In this document: positions 22,911 to 34,700 of the stretch, in pieces
Layout: every line of letters begins with the position of its first letter
Position numbering within the stretch: position 1 is the stretch's first letter
Source of the DNA: Apostichopus japonicus
Taxonomy: Eukaryota > Echinodermata > Holothuroidea > Aspidochirotida > Stichopodidae
Assembly: GCF_037975245.1 (NCBI RefSeq)
Contig: NC_092582.1
Coordinates: forward strand, 6,676,001 to 6,740,000
Reading direction: 5' to 3'
DNA: 64,000 nucleotides
Notes under the pieces: model-generated
What the model saw: only the letters and a program-made list of their open reading frames with translations
Database searches by the model: none
Told to the model about the DNA's origin: nothing
Translations under genes and position numbers: made by a program

Positions 22911-25900
22911 GTGAGTCAAACATATATATGCATGACTACATATTTTCTCATTCAACCAATTGGAATAATTTTCTTAATATGCTATAACCACTCTTTACTG
23001 GTGGCATGATAAACAGCAATTGTACTGACAGTACTCATCAACTGTATCGAACCTTTATCTGATAGAAAAAGTATATTGATAATGCTTATACTGTCATAAC
23101 AAGTGCTTTGAAGCATGTCATTAAAGAACAGTGTATCCAATAGGTGTGTCCCTAACTGGATATGTTTTTGTGGAGTGCCATAAGACTTACCATATTAATT
23201 GAAGTACTCAAGAGTATATAATAGTGTTCGACCGATAATCGGTTAGATGATCGGCATCAGGCCATTATCAGACAATCGGTAGATAATCGGCATCGGCAAA
23301 TTCCATCGCACTACCGATATTTGGAACCAATTATTGCTTTCAACATAAAGGATTGTATTTTTCCGCGCCTTTGATTCACCACAACCACAACGGCCCACGG
23401 GGGAAGATTGTAGATCATTGGATTCAAAGCTATTCATAGCCGAGGAAGGTGCGCTAATCTACCGTGTAACGGTATCGCGAGTCCCTCACACGAGTTTGTA
23501 CTAATGCTGTTCGATATACTATCCAGTTTTGGCAGTTAACATCTTACAGTATACCCGCGATAAGCTTAGGGGGACGACGTAACTAATTATTATTAGATCC
23601 TGCTAGGATCGAAACGTCAGGCCAACTTACTTTAACACATTATTTTTCATATCAGATTATATATTTCGATATCAGCTAACGAAATAACGAATATTTTATT
23701 TCAGTGTGATATTCTTTTCACTTTATTTACGTTGGAGTTGCAACACTGATAATGGTTATAATACCAGTTGTAAAAGCTGTCCCTAACTTTTTTGTCATTT
23801 TGTAGCCAATGGCCAATGACTACTATTTTTCCCCTTCTGTAGTCTGCACAGCACTGTCATTTACTGTGTTGTGGCGGGATTGCAATATTGTGACTCCTCA
23901 TTATAAACGTTCAGTGCCTCATGTATGTATTACAGTGTTCTTTATTTGCTCCATTAATCTGTACTGTGAAACTCTAAGCAGTTCATTCACATATTTGATT
24001 GTATTGGCCTAGAAGTTAGTAATCATGCATCACACTAAATCATGAATTAGACCAGTTCCACGAAAATGTTGAAATAATCGGTAATCGGCATTGGCCCGAT
24101 TGTCACAGGAACTAATCGGTAATCGGTAAAACCGATTATCATATAATCTGTCGAACACTAGTATATATGCAGATACTGCTTTAGAACATCACAAGACTAT
24201 TGCAGATCAGAACAATTAGATTAGTTTAGATATTATTGAACTAATTATTTCTCACCTTGATTTTGTAGGTTCCCGATGGAGTGAGCGTGTCCAAAGAGGC
24301 AAGAAATGCAGTCTCTAAAGCTGCTAGTGTGTTTGTTCTCTATGCTACATCCTGGTAAGTTTTTTCGGCACATGATTTCTCTCTATTTTCCTGTGTTCCC
24401 GTGAAGGATGACTTAAGGCGCAAATCTAATTTTATATGTTGTACTCAACATTAATTTAGCATACAGTCAGAGGTGAATATCATGAGAATTAGTATGCTGA
24501 GAGAAACATTACTAGAAGTGAAGTATTTTCATTTTCCTTGGACTACAGTATGTTAAACAAATCTAGGCTTTTAGTTTACCTTTTTCAATTTTAACAGCTT
24601 ATCCAATTGCAATCGTTAGTTTGTGGCAATCTCTAATAGTCTTGATAACTGAGTTTGATAACTTTGAATAATTTTTTTGAGTATTACTTTGTTGGGTTCG
24701 ATAAAAATGTTGACCAACTGCAAAAATTTGCTTTAATATTTGTTGTGTACTGTAATAGTGTGTGTGTGTGCCAGGTCTTCAGAAATGACTGTAAATTGAC
24801 CTGGTAATATCAGTTCATTAAAGTGATATCGCCAATATTTTGGTAGCTTAGAGGAATTTTTTAGTTAAAAATGGGATCCAGTCCTTACGGTCATATCATT
24901 TGTTGTCTTTCTATCGCCCCAAGCCTTGCCCTGTGATGAATTTTAGTGTCTGTGATAGAATGCCTCAAATGTTGGCCCGTCCTGCTAGAAAATTTGAATC
25001 TAACACTGACTTCCGTTGAGACGTGATGTCAGTGCAGCACATTGGTCAGAATCGATCAGATCTCACTCTAAGCTTGGCCTTGAGGCAATACACAGAAATG
25101 TGTACAGACTTTGCGTACGTTAACAAATTGATCAACTAACAAATATCGGAACAACATATTATGAAGAAAACCTAGTTAGGGAATTCTGGAACATTTTAAC
25201 TCTCCATTAGATTGTTAACATGCAACTTCACTGGGAAATTTTCATCTAAATCCCCATTTCACTTTCAGAAGTTTTAACTTTTCTCGCTTTAGTGTAGCTT
25301 GCTAATGATAGCGTCCCTGCAGCCCCCAAACGAAGTGACATCGTTGTCCACTGTTAAAAATATATTAGACTGAGTTGGCACAAGGTCCAAAATTTCACTT
25401 CTCCTGAATCATAGGATGAAAAACCTCTGAACTAGGACTGTGGCGATGAAAAAAAATTATGGAATTTCTTTCATATACCCAATAGACTGCCACTAAAGAA
25501 AAAAGGTTTAACTTCCATCATTTCACATCAACTTTAATTTAATAGAGCATAGAAGGCTTTGGCTGGATAAACTTGAGGTCATTAGTTCATGTTCCATTTT
25601 ACCTGGAAATGTTTGGCTTCCTTTTAAAGGTGTTTATAATGTCCAAGTCACTTAAATTACTTTGTTGATTGATCAAGAAAGTCATCATTTACATGTTTGA
25701 AAATTTGGAAATCAGCCAAAAAAGAATTTCTCATGTGAGAGCAACAAAAAAGGAAATAAATGAAGGTGAATACTTTTTTCTTTCAGTGCCAATAACCAAG
25801 CCCTGCAGGCTAAACGGAAAACACTAAGTGCCAATGACGTCTTTCAAGCACTGCGGGACATGGAGTTTGAAGAATTCATTGAGCCATTACAAGCAAGTTT

Positions 25901-26945
25901 GGAAGGTAATTTCTATCTTACCATCTCTTTTATGGTAACACATTGTTGTAACAGCCAATCAAAGTTGTCGTCAACTTCAAGCAAAACTGCATCTTTGGAA
26001 ATGAGTTGAGTTCATCCAAACCGTTCTGCTGTTTGTAAGATATGTTGCCACTCGTCTTTTAAATTAACCATGGATGAGTTTTCTTTTGAAGTTGTCTACA
26101 TGCCAAAGATTTTTGTAAGGCAACTTTGATATGTAGTTGGAAGGTCTGGTATCCCTTGGGTATCACTTATTGGTGGTCAGGTGTGATTCCACCTTTTCGT
26201 CAACCCCCAACCTTGTGTGCACACCTAATATCAGGCATGAGCTTTTTCTGCGAATTCACGGAATATCTGTGATTTCTATTCTACCTCGGGTTCAAAAACT
26301 ATTATCCTAACACACGGTAGCATACGCAAACTGGAGCCTATACCGCAATTTTTGCAAAGTTTCATGATTTTTTTTTTTTACCCTTGCCTCATCCCTGTAA
26401 TATAGCCCAAAAATTCCTCAGAATTCACCATTTCACGTCTATAATTTTTCTTATTCTCTCTCACCTAAGTACATGGGGGTCGACTTCAGAGACCCCAAGA
26501 CCATCCATCAGTGTCTGTCTGTGTTGGAAATGAACCAATAATAATCTTTTGCAGTCTACATTGATTTGGAAATGTTTGGTGTTCCTTCCGTTTAGAATTT
26601 AGAAAGGATCAGAAAACCAAGAAAGAAGCCCAGGAGCAGAGGAAGAAGGTGAAAGATAATAGCGGTGACTCATCAGGAGGAGGTAAAGATGCAACAGGAG
26701 GAGCAGAGGACAAGACTGACGAGGATGAGGATGATGAGGGTATTGAAGAAGAGGAGGAGGAAGAAGATGATGATGGTAATGATGATGAAGATGATGATGA
26801 CGACGACGATGACGATGATGGAGATGATGGATGGGTGGAAGAAAAGGAAGTTAGTGAGACAAAGGAAGACAAAAAAGAAGACAAAAAAGAAGATGAAAAT
26901 GGCGCCGGATCCACAGCTGTAGAGAGCATGGAGGAAGGCTCTTAA
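22845..26945 (+). CDS. POLE3: DNA polymerase epsilon subunit 3 (CHRAC17 homologue)
   Basis: Four coding exons, 22845-22910, 24269-24354, 25787-25905 and 26596-26945, join in frame to 206 residues. The product starts MAERPEDLNLPQSVIGRIMK and contains a CBF/NF-Y-type histone fold (residues about 8-95; VSKEARNAVSKAASVFVLYA, RKTLSANDVFQALRDMEF). POLE3 pairs with POLE4 in DNA polymerase epsilon and with CHRAC1 in the CHRAC remodeller, and chaperones H3-H4. The start is the first ATG of an exon beginning at 22813, which carries 32 nt of 5' UTR after an acceptor. The C-terminal acidic tail (from about residue 140) is much longer than in the 147-aa human protein and is followed by a Lys/Glu segment (KEDKKEDKKEDE). 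Confidence 0.97.
22911..24268. other. POLE3 intron 1
   Basis: Mostly occupied by the hAT-like element (23213-24167). The remainder is AT-rich without recognised features. Confidence 0.6.
23213..24167. mobile_element. hAT-like element in POLE3 intron 1
   Basis: Ends TAGTGTTCGAC (23222) and GTCGAACACTA (ending 24160) are perfect 11-bp inverted repeats, with GATAATCGGT subterminal repeats on both sides. An 8-bp direct repeat AGTATATA abuts the ends (23213-23220 and 24160-24167, overlapping one terminal base), or equivalently GTATATAA/GTATATAT at 7 of 8. It has no transposase. It contains a 3' half of a hammerhead-like motif at 23595-23620, so another repeat is nested inside. Confidence 0.75.
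24269..24354 (+). CDS. POLE3: POLE3 exon, histone fold helix 1-2
   Basis: Acceptor TTTTGTAG and donor GTAAGT border 86 nt coding VPDGVSVSKEARNAVSKAAS to the split Cys codon of ATSC. Confidence 0.96.
24355..26595. other. POLE3 introns 2 and 3
   Basis: Introns at 24355-25786 and 25906-26595 flank the 119-nt exon. No repeat or RNA gene recognised. Confidence 0.5.
25787..25905 (+). CDS. POLE3: POLE3 exon, histone fold helix 2-3
   Basis: Acceptor TTTCTTTCAG and donor GTAATT border 119 nt coding ANNQALQAKRKTLSANDVFQ through FEEFIEPLQASLE. Confidence 0.96.
26596..26945 (+). CDS. POLE3: POLE3 last exon, acidic tail
   Basis: Acceptor CCGTTTAG. It codes the end of the fold (FRKDQKTKKEAQEQRKK) and a tail dominated by Asp/Glu, ending VESMEEGS and TAA at 26943-26945. 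AATAAA occurs at 26956-26961, only 11 nt after the stop, and again at 27698-27703 and 27767-27772, so the true 3' end is open. Confidence 0.95.
26727..26832 (+). repeat. coding GAT/GAC/GAG trinucleotide tract
   Basis: An impure GAT/GAC/GAG/GAA run within POLE3 encodes the Asp/Glu tract, including a stretch of ten uninterrupted Asp codons written with a mixture of GAT and GAC. Likely length-variable between individuals. Confidence 0.85.
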
Positions 26946-29900
26946 GCAGAGACAAAATAAAAACAAGAGCCAATGGGAACTGTTCTTTTTAAGATCTTCT
27001 AAACCTTGAGGAATAAGTTAACAAAACTGTTGAGATTGGAGCATGTCTGTGACTTGACTTTAGAGATGTGTGGGTGTGTACATGGACTGCCAGTGACTTG
27101 ACACTCAAAGAGTTCCAATGTTCTGGAGCTCACTGGAATTCAATTTACCAAAGATTCTTGACGTAGGTTTCCATCTCCCTGTGCCTGAATAATATAACTG
27201 TTGTATAGCCAGTACAAAAGTAAATATAGTTGACCTACAAGGTCGCAAATTTTGCAGGCTGTGAGATAAAATGGATCACAGTTAAATCTGTTACATTTGC
27301 TATTTTTGGATCGTGAGTTCCGTTATGTTTGGTAGGCAAAATATCCTTGCGAATGAAGCATCCAGATAATTCTTTATTTTTAAGCCTTGAAGGGAACTCC
27401 ATTGTGGGATGTGAATATTTACTGTGAAAGTAAACATTCTTAGTATTATAGTTAGTAGTTATATACACCGTACCGATGCATATACGTTACTTTACAAACA
27501 CATCGTGAATGTAAACAGACTTCAAAGACAAAAGAGAAACAAAAGCAGGCAAAGTATGTGATATAAAGAAAGGTGTTTATTAATCGGCACCATGTATCAT
27601 GTAGAGGATTGTTCCAGCAAAATTTACCAAACGAGTAGAAGAAAGAATAATATTTGATGCTCCAAGAGATCTTATAACAAAACAAGAAGTTGGTGAAAAT
27701 AAACAGTCATGAAGCTTTGTCGGAAAACTATGGATTCTTGGATAGCAAGACAAAATGTAACATCAAAATAAAGTGATTCACCCAAAGTCTCTATTTAGTT
27801 TGATTTCTGTTGGTGACTTGAACAGACCTGTATTATACTAGTTAACAAAACTGGGAGACAACTCTGCTAGAAATAGAAGAAAACTGTTAGTTATTTACTA
27901 TTTAACATTTGCTGATTGAAAAATTTAAACAGCAAGTGGTAAGGGGGGTGGTTTGAGGAGGGAAGGGTGTTTGGGAATGTAATATTCTTATAACAAATTT
28001 CTGTTACTTGATAAGAACTGATTTAAGTTAAATTCAATGTTTATCAAAGTTTAAACGTTCATTTGCATATAAGCATTTATGAGCCATAATGATTTAATGA
28101 ATGATATTTCTTCACTCTCAGTAACCATTGTATTGAACAGAAGAGAAATGAGTTTACCAGTACAAGGACAAGCCTTATTTGATCGCCATGGAATTTTGTG
28201 GAATGATTTATCTAATATCACAGAGTAGTACCTTGTTGTCCTTATGTGACTCCCTAACAATACCAAAAGAAAGGGTTTTGACAGACAGGACGATAATTGG
28301 TTTTGTCTGTCGTAACAATAGAAATGCTTAATCGGATTTAACCTCATGGCATATGTATCGTGAAAGTGTACTTCATACGTTTTTCGAAATCTCCCATGTT
28401 TTACATTTCTTACATTTTCATGGAATGTTAATGAAAGATGACCTTTTGGGTTGAAAATTGTCTCCAAGTTGGAACTGTCGCTAAAGTAATCAAATATTTG
28501 ACCACAATCACAGTGATGTGATAATTGGTCCAAGAATTGGAAATGTTTGTTTTGCTCTCTTGTGGGGATGTTGCTTTGGAAATGTATTCATCTGAAATAC
28601 ACAAGAATCACAAGGACTGAACACTGTGGTGCTAAGGTATGATGTTATCAACACATAGTAAAAGTAAGATAAATGACAACTTGTTAGGCTTGATAGAGTG
28701 TTTTGAATTGATCCCTTCTCTAGTTAAATTACCACACAGTTTGTCCTGTTTTGGGGGGAAAAAAAATTTAGAAACATTCTTGTGCTACCCAATGTGAACC
28801 AACGAATCCTTTCTGCTTCAAAATCTTGCAAACTCTTGGATGGCCATTTTTGCTGCCTTAATCTGTTAGAGTCTGTAACAAAGTTTTTTTCAGTAAGCAG
28901 TATTTAAACAGCATATAACCTATCTACTGTATGTAGTGGGAAGGCAAGTAGCTAATGAAATTGGGCAGTACTTTGTGTTTTGCTGGACAGATTGTCAAAA
29001 CACATCACTTGTTTGTATAAAAGCTGTGTTAATGGATTATAATTCAGTCACTCATTCCATCAACCCTAACTGAATACCACTTGCACTAGTTGCTTGTTGA
29101 CCCCAGTGCTTGATTACAAGCAGTACCAGATAAATAGATGAAGCAATTGCCTTGGGCCCCCAAGGTCATGTGGCCCCAAATACCAATAGCCCTGAAGGTC
29201 AATGGGCCCTGAAGGTCAATGGGCCCCCAATGACTATGCACACTGCCATGCAGTTCCTTAGGACTAGAGAGGGTGCTCATCTAGCACTTTCTGTAAACTA
29301 CAACTACTTATCTTTCCTACAAGTGGGCGAGAAAAAAAAAGTTGGTATGCATGACTGCTGTGTGTTGTAAAACATGAACTATATATATATATCTATATAT
29401 ACAATATTGTATAGGAGAATTTGAGTGCAAAAAAACTTCACTTTTTTTTGTTAGCATTACAAAATCCTTGTGTAGGGATAATAAATTGTTGACACTAAAG
29501 TGTACATTAATCACATAAATATGTGTGTTCCTGACTGACTGGTTCCATAAAACAGTAAAAAATGGTGATAGAAATCCAAGTATATCTTTTAGCAAACACA
29601 CAACATGCAAGGCACCCATGTTAAAGCCATACAAAAAACATAAGGAGAAGATACATTTAAATGTACATAAGAAAATCTGGAATGTAAAAAATAATAAAAG
29701 TTTTTTTGATACATAAAATATTTGTCATGTGTGATAATTTGAATATTCAGTAGATACCTTTTGTGCACATAGCTACATAGTTTATATATATATATATATA
29801 TACATATACTCTAGTTATTATTATTAACAACAATTATTAACAACATAGATCTATATATTATCATATTTGATACATTTTTGTGCATTGTTTTTACCTTTTA

Positions 29901-30872
29901 ACTATCAACACATTAAGTTCACACATACTGTATTTTCACAAGTGCTCGCACAAAGGATTCTTCCACATTTAAAGTACAAAAGAACAATTTGTCTCTTCGT
30001 TTCCGACAAGAAAATATGACATGTATTTATTAAAGCTGACCCACCATTGCTGCAATGAACCCATTGCAATTACCCTTTCCTCTTTTGCTGTTAAAACCCT
30101 TGAATAGGGAGGAATTTATTTCACTGGCAACTATGACTGTACATTGGGGAGGTGTTTCAGGTGCACTTTGTTCCTCCCTCCCACAGCTCCACCCCCCTCT
30201 TCCCATTTCACTTATTGATGAAGATAATCTACACACTGGCAAACTTTGGCGAGTTTAAAATGTGACAGTACAATCAGATAATATAGACTGTTATAGCAAG
30301 TACTTGGGCAGAGCATTTTAAATTACAAATCAAGTAATCAAGTCTAATGGAAGATTTTAAAAAATATGTTAGCAGGAAGAAAGTATCATCCAAATGTTTA
30401 CAGACTTTCTTCCAAATTATGTTTCAGATTATCCTTCCAGTAATGTCTCATCGTTTATTAGAAAACTGTTAATTTGCATCATATGATGTATGTTAGTACA
30501 ATGTTTAATGATGATTTTTCATGCATCAAAATGTATTAAGTGATGTTCTAATTCTTACTGACCGAAGTCATCAGTATTGGCCCCAAAATTTCAGTGTGCT
30601 TGGAATTTTTTAACAGTTTTCAAAAGTACTACTTGTTAAATATTATTATCATTGACATTGAGGAGTCTAAAATGTCTCCAGGATGGAAGATGCCTTTTGG
30701 AGGTTTGAGCATGGGTGACCATTAATTGAATTTGTAGCATTTTTGGGGCCAATAATGATGATCTTAAAGAAACTTGAATATTTGCACTTGTCATTAAGTA
30801 AACACTAATAGAACTATCTGAAACCTAACTAATGTCTTTCAAATATCTGAAGATCTCAACGAAAATGAAGGG
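26946..30872. other. convergent intergenic region POLE3 / GARNL3
   Basis: The two genes point toward each other here, so it should contain both 3' UTRs. Candidate poly(A) signals: AATAAA on plus at 26956, 27698 and 27767; on minus (TTTATT on plus) at 30454-30459 and about 30025. (TA)n stretches lie at 29382-29402 and 29784-29802, and a GGGCCC repeat piece at 29150-29235. A 160-codon minus-strand open frame at 28051-28533 has no recognisable domain. Confidence 0.5.
28051..28533 (-). other. 160-codon open frame, unrecognised
   Basis: An uninterrupted minus-strand frame from ATG to stop, long for AT-rich intergenic DNA. The product has Cys/His-rich bits (HHCDCGQIFDYF, KACPCTGK) but no family motif, signal peptide or splice context that I recognise. 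It may be chance, part of the GARNL3 3' UTR, or an orphan gene. Confidence 0.15.
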
Positions 30873-31747
30873 TCATTTCAAATCGATATCATCATCATCC
30901 ATTGATAAGGAGAGCGCAAATGGTCTAACCAAACCTTTACTGCTAGAAGCTTGGACTCCAGTATCGTCTATTTCTCTGTTAAACATGGTAATGGAGTTCT
31001 CCTTTAATCTTTCTAATTTTGGATGCTTGCCAAATAGTTCAGCGCGCATTTCCGCTTCCGTCTGTGATCTATCATTAAAGTTACTACTCGTACTGTCGTT
31101 CGACACTAGCGAACTTCTAGATGGTCTGTAGTCATGGAAACTGGTGTCTGAATCTGTGGACAGTAATGAACCCGTTCGGCTTTCCTTACTCTCCCAGTTA
31201 GGGCTTGGCGGGAATACATCAGAATGGCAAGAGTCTATACGTTTACGCATGGCTGGTGAATTCAATGGACTGGATCCGGAGTAGAATTCTCCCTTCGCAC
31301 TGCTGTCCGAAGCGAGAGGACTGATAGCTCTTCTAGGCTGTCGAGGGGATTTCAGACAGCCGAACAGTTTCCGCCTGGCTTCGGCTGAACCATTCAATTT
31401 CGGTGATTGCATTGGTTTCACCGGAAGCGAATCTTGCGATTCGAAGGAATAATCGGACTCTTCATAACCCGAGTCTGAATACTCTCGGTGTTGCCTGTTT
31501 GGGGGCGGTTTAACAGTTACGGATCCGTTTGAACCGGATATGTTGCAGTCCACTTTTAGGGTTAGTCCATTATCCTCGTGGGGTCGACGAGATGTCATTT
31601 CTGGCGAGTCACAATTGTTGACAAGGGGTGAAATGAAAGATTTGACGCGTGTTGTTGGCGTTGCCCCTGGTCTCTCAGGCATTTGACCAATCAAACTGAG
31701 AAGTGGAATCTTGAGGATTCTTACTCCAGTACTCGATGGTGACAAAC
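30873..31747 (-). CDS. GARNL3: GARNL3 last exon, Ser/Pro-rich tail
   Basis: Acceptor TTTTGTAG. 291 codons to TGA at 30873-30875. Low-complexity and probably disordered. It contains [24 protein letters not shown], several Ser-Pro sites, ERLKENS and a C-terminal [10 protein letters not shown]. Higher CpG and GC than the flanks support real coding sequence. Confidence 0.94.
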
Positions 31748-34700
31748 CTACAAAATATGAAGTGAGAATTTCAGGTAGTGAAAACAAGAGTCCTGGATAA
31801 TATGTTGCAATTTATCGTTCCTGCATTTAGCCAATGTATGTTTTGAATAATGCGGTCAGAAATAGAAAGCTGGCTACTAGGAAATAATAAAAAAAAATAA
31901 GAAAGAAAAGAGCCAAAAATTATTGAAAGAATGTGATTCGGGATCACTTGTTGTGTGCTGAGGACATTCAATGTTGAATTGACTGCATTGCTTAAATCGT
32001 ATCTGGTATCTTCATTAATTTAATATTCGCGTAAAATATACAAAGACGTTTACTGATTGATTATTGAGTCAATAAATACATATATGACACAAGAGAGACT
32101 GTAATGTATTTGTCCCATACAGCATAAACAACTAATACTTATCTATACGGCAACATTAGACAAAACTTTTTTTCTTTAAATTTACCTGGAGGTGTAGATG
32201 TTGGACTTGCCATGGGACTGAAGGACTTCATGGGTTCTCTCGGGCTTGGTTGAAGGAAATCATTGTTTGCAGAGGTAAAATACATATCACACTGAAGAAG
32301 AAGAGAACACACATTAAGTATAGTGATAGACGTGATGACTACCACGCAATGTTTGTGCTATTCTATAAAAGGCATTGTTACCATCCCATTCGAGAAGAAA
32401 TCACAATAAACAACTTTTCGCTCATTTTCTTTTTCAAAATACATAATAATAATAATAATAATAAGTTCTTATAAAGCGCAAAAAACATTAAAAACATCTC
32501 CATGCTAAATTCACGACAAAAGCATAATAAAAAACACAACTAATGTTGAAATGAATAATGTTTCTCGACGAAAACTACTCCCCATTTGGAATAGACATTC
32601 CTCTCAATCCTTCTGTGGTAAATCTACAATGATAAGGTGGCACATCTCATGAATATACATATATGGATTTGGCCCGTATGCAAGTGAAGTTTCAAGTGGT
32701 GTTGACTTTACTGAGGAAGTGTACCTTCCCATTTAACGACCTCCTGCAAGAGGTTCCATATGTGTACAATTAAGAGGAAATATCCGCAAAAACGATGCCG
32801 CATTATTAAAACAATATTTTGTTCTGTCAAATTTGATAGGGTCACTGTTAACGACAGAGGGAGTTTGAAATATGGATCTTTGCAAATGGTACGTGAGGGC
32901 TGCAGGGGATGATTAAAGTATGGTTCTCATTTTAGAAGTATATAAATACCTTTGTAGAAATCACCCTGAGTTTTGGAAAGGTCATCGTGTGTACCAGGTT
33001 CCCATTGATGACCAAACGGATCTCGATCGAATGATGTGTAAAGGCAATGATGTAAGGGAAAGCACAAGCTGTAGGGGGAAAACAGATAGCAAAATATCAG
33101 GCGGTGACGATTTCACAATTTAAAAAAAAAGAAAAAAGAAATTACATCCTAACATAGCATACAAACGGTCATAATACATGTAGGCCCAGCTCTAGATTGC
33201 AGATTCAGAGTGACTCCTGAAAAATATACTGCTTTGCTGACAACATAGAAAAAATATGTCATTGACATCCGAAAAAAAATCAAGATCTGACAAAATTAAA
33301 AAATTAAGTTATCAAAGTAAATAATTAATGAAATGAAATTAACTGCTAAAAAACTGACTCATATCACGATGTTCTAGTTTCTAAGAAAAAGGGACAATTA
33401 GTGCCTTGGGAAATCAAGAAAGGAACCCTTTTGGGAAGGAGAGACAATGCTTGTATATCAAGATTTAACTTTCTCGACTGAACCTATAACAAGTTATGGA
33501 ATAAATGAATACCCCACAGGGTATGGAAGGTAATATATGGTTTACGTTGTACCTTCATTAAGAGAAAGAATAATTAAGCTGCAGATGAATGAGCGTGGTA
33601 ATCTAAGTGAGAGGCGTTCGACCATGTATATAGAATTTCAGTACAGTATATACGAGGAAAACATTTCTGTCTGGGATTACCGTAAGATTACGTTAACACC
33701 GATTGAAATCGTTTTGCGGTTAAAATTGGACCTTTCGAAATGAGGTTAATGGTCGTAATTGTGCTCGCTAACGGGGATAATAAATTACATGTAAGTCTTA
33801 TCAGCTTATCCATACCCTACGTATTGCTTTCATGTAAAGTAATACAACTTTAGTGAAAGTATTCTGTCAAACAAATAGGAACATCACGTGATTGTATAAA
33901 ACTATCATGAAGACTGCCACATGAAAATGTGTGAATGCTATTAAAGATTGCCATAAAATTGTACCAAGACTGTCAAACAATGTTCCTAATGTTCTGTAGG
34001 TTCTTTTTTTTATAAACTATGTGGTCGTATTAGCATATCTCACAATTTTCGTGTGATATGCCTAGATTCCATGCATTTAACTGAACTTGACGCAACAAAG
34101 CAAACATGTGATTTTTAAGAGATAGGGAACAATATTGAATGTTTCTTAGGTTGTCGCGGGGTAGCTCTATTCATCATATTAAAGGTCTCGAATAGGGTTT
34201 GATAAAATAAGCAAGTGGTGACGAATTTTTCTTTCCATTTGTCGGATTATTGAATTTAGTGACAAAAAGAAATCAACCTGGATTTGTTAACAATACCATC
34301 ATGTCTCTTGCAGTGACAATAAGTACAAGATGGTACCATGTGTTTGTTATTGTTAACACTGTGTGACTGTTTGGACCTCGAAAAAACATAATTGTTTGCC
34401 TTCTTCAAAAATTATCAAAATATTTTTTTGTAACCACTTTATGACATTATGTTCTGGGCCATCTCCGAGAATTTGCGCATAATATTATGGGTTGAAGTAA
34501 CGTTGTTATTTTCAAGCAAAATTTTGATTATTCTAGAAATATATGAACATTTGTGACCTATATAATAGTAGTGGTACCTCGTGAAACTGCACTGGCTAAA
34601 CTAGTGTGGATTTGATAGGCTGGTATTGGAGAAGTACGTTCTGCCTGGCTACCAGCTGTCTCAAATTACTGTTATATACATTTAATTACGTATTTAACAG

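Noticed and set aside
26609-26966. Minus-strand poly-Ser and poly-Ile/Phe frames and a plus-strand Met-rich frame
   Set aside because: Shadows of the POLE3 acidic-tail exon in other frames.
30832-31131. Plus-strand 99-codon frame
   Set aside because: Antisense to the GARNL3 last exon, which has clear family context and splice support.
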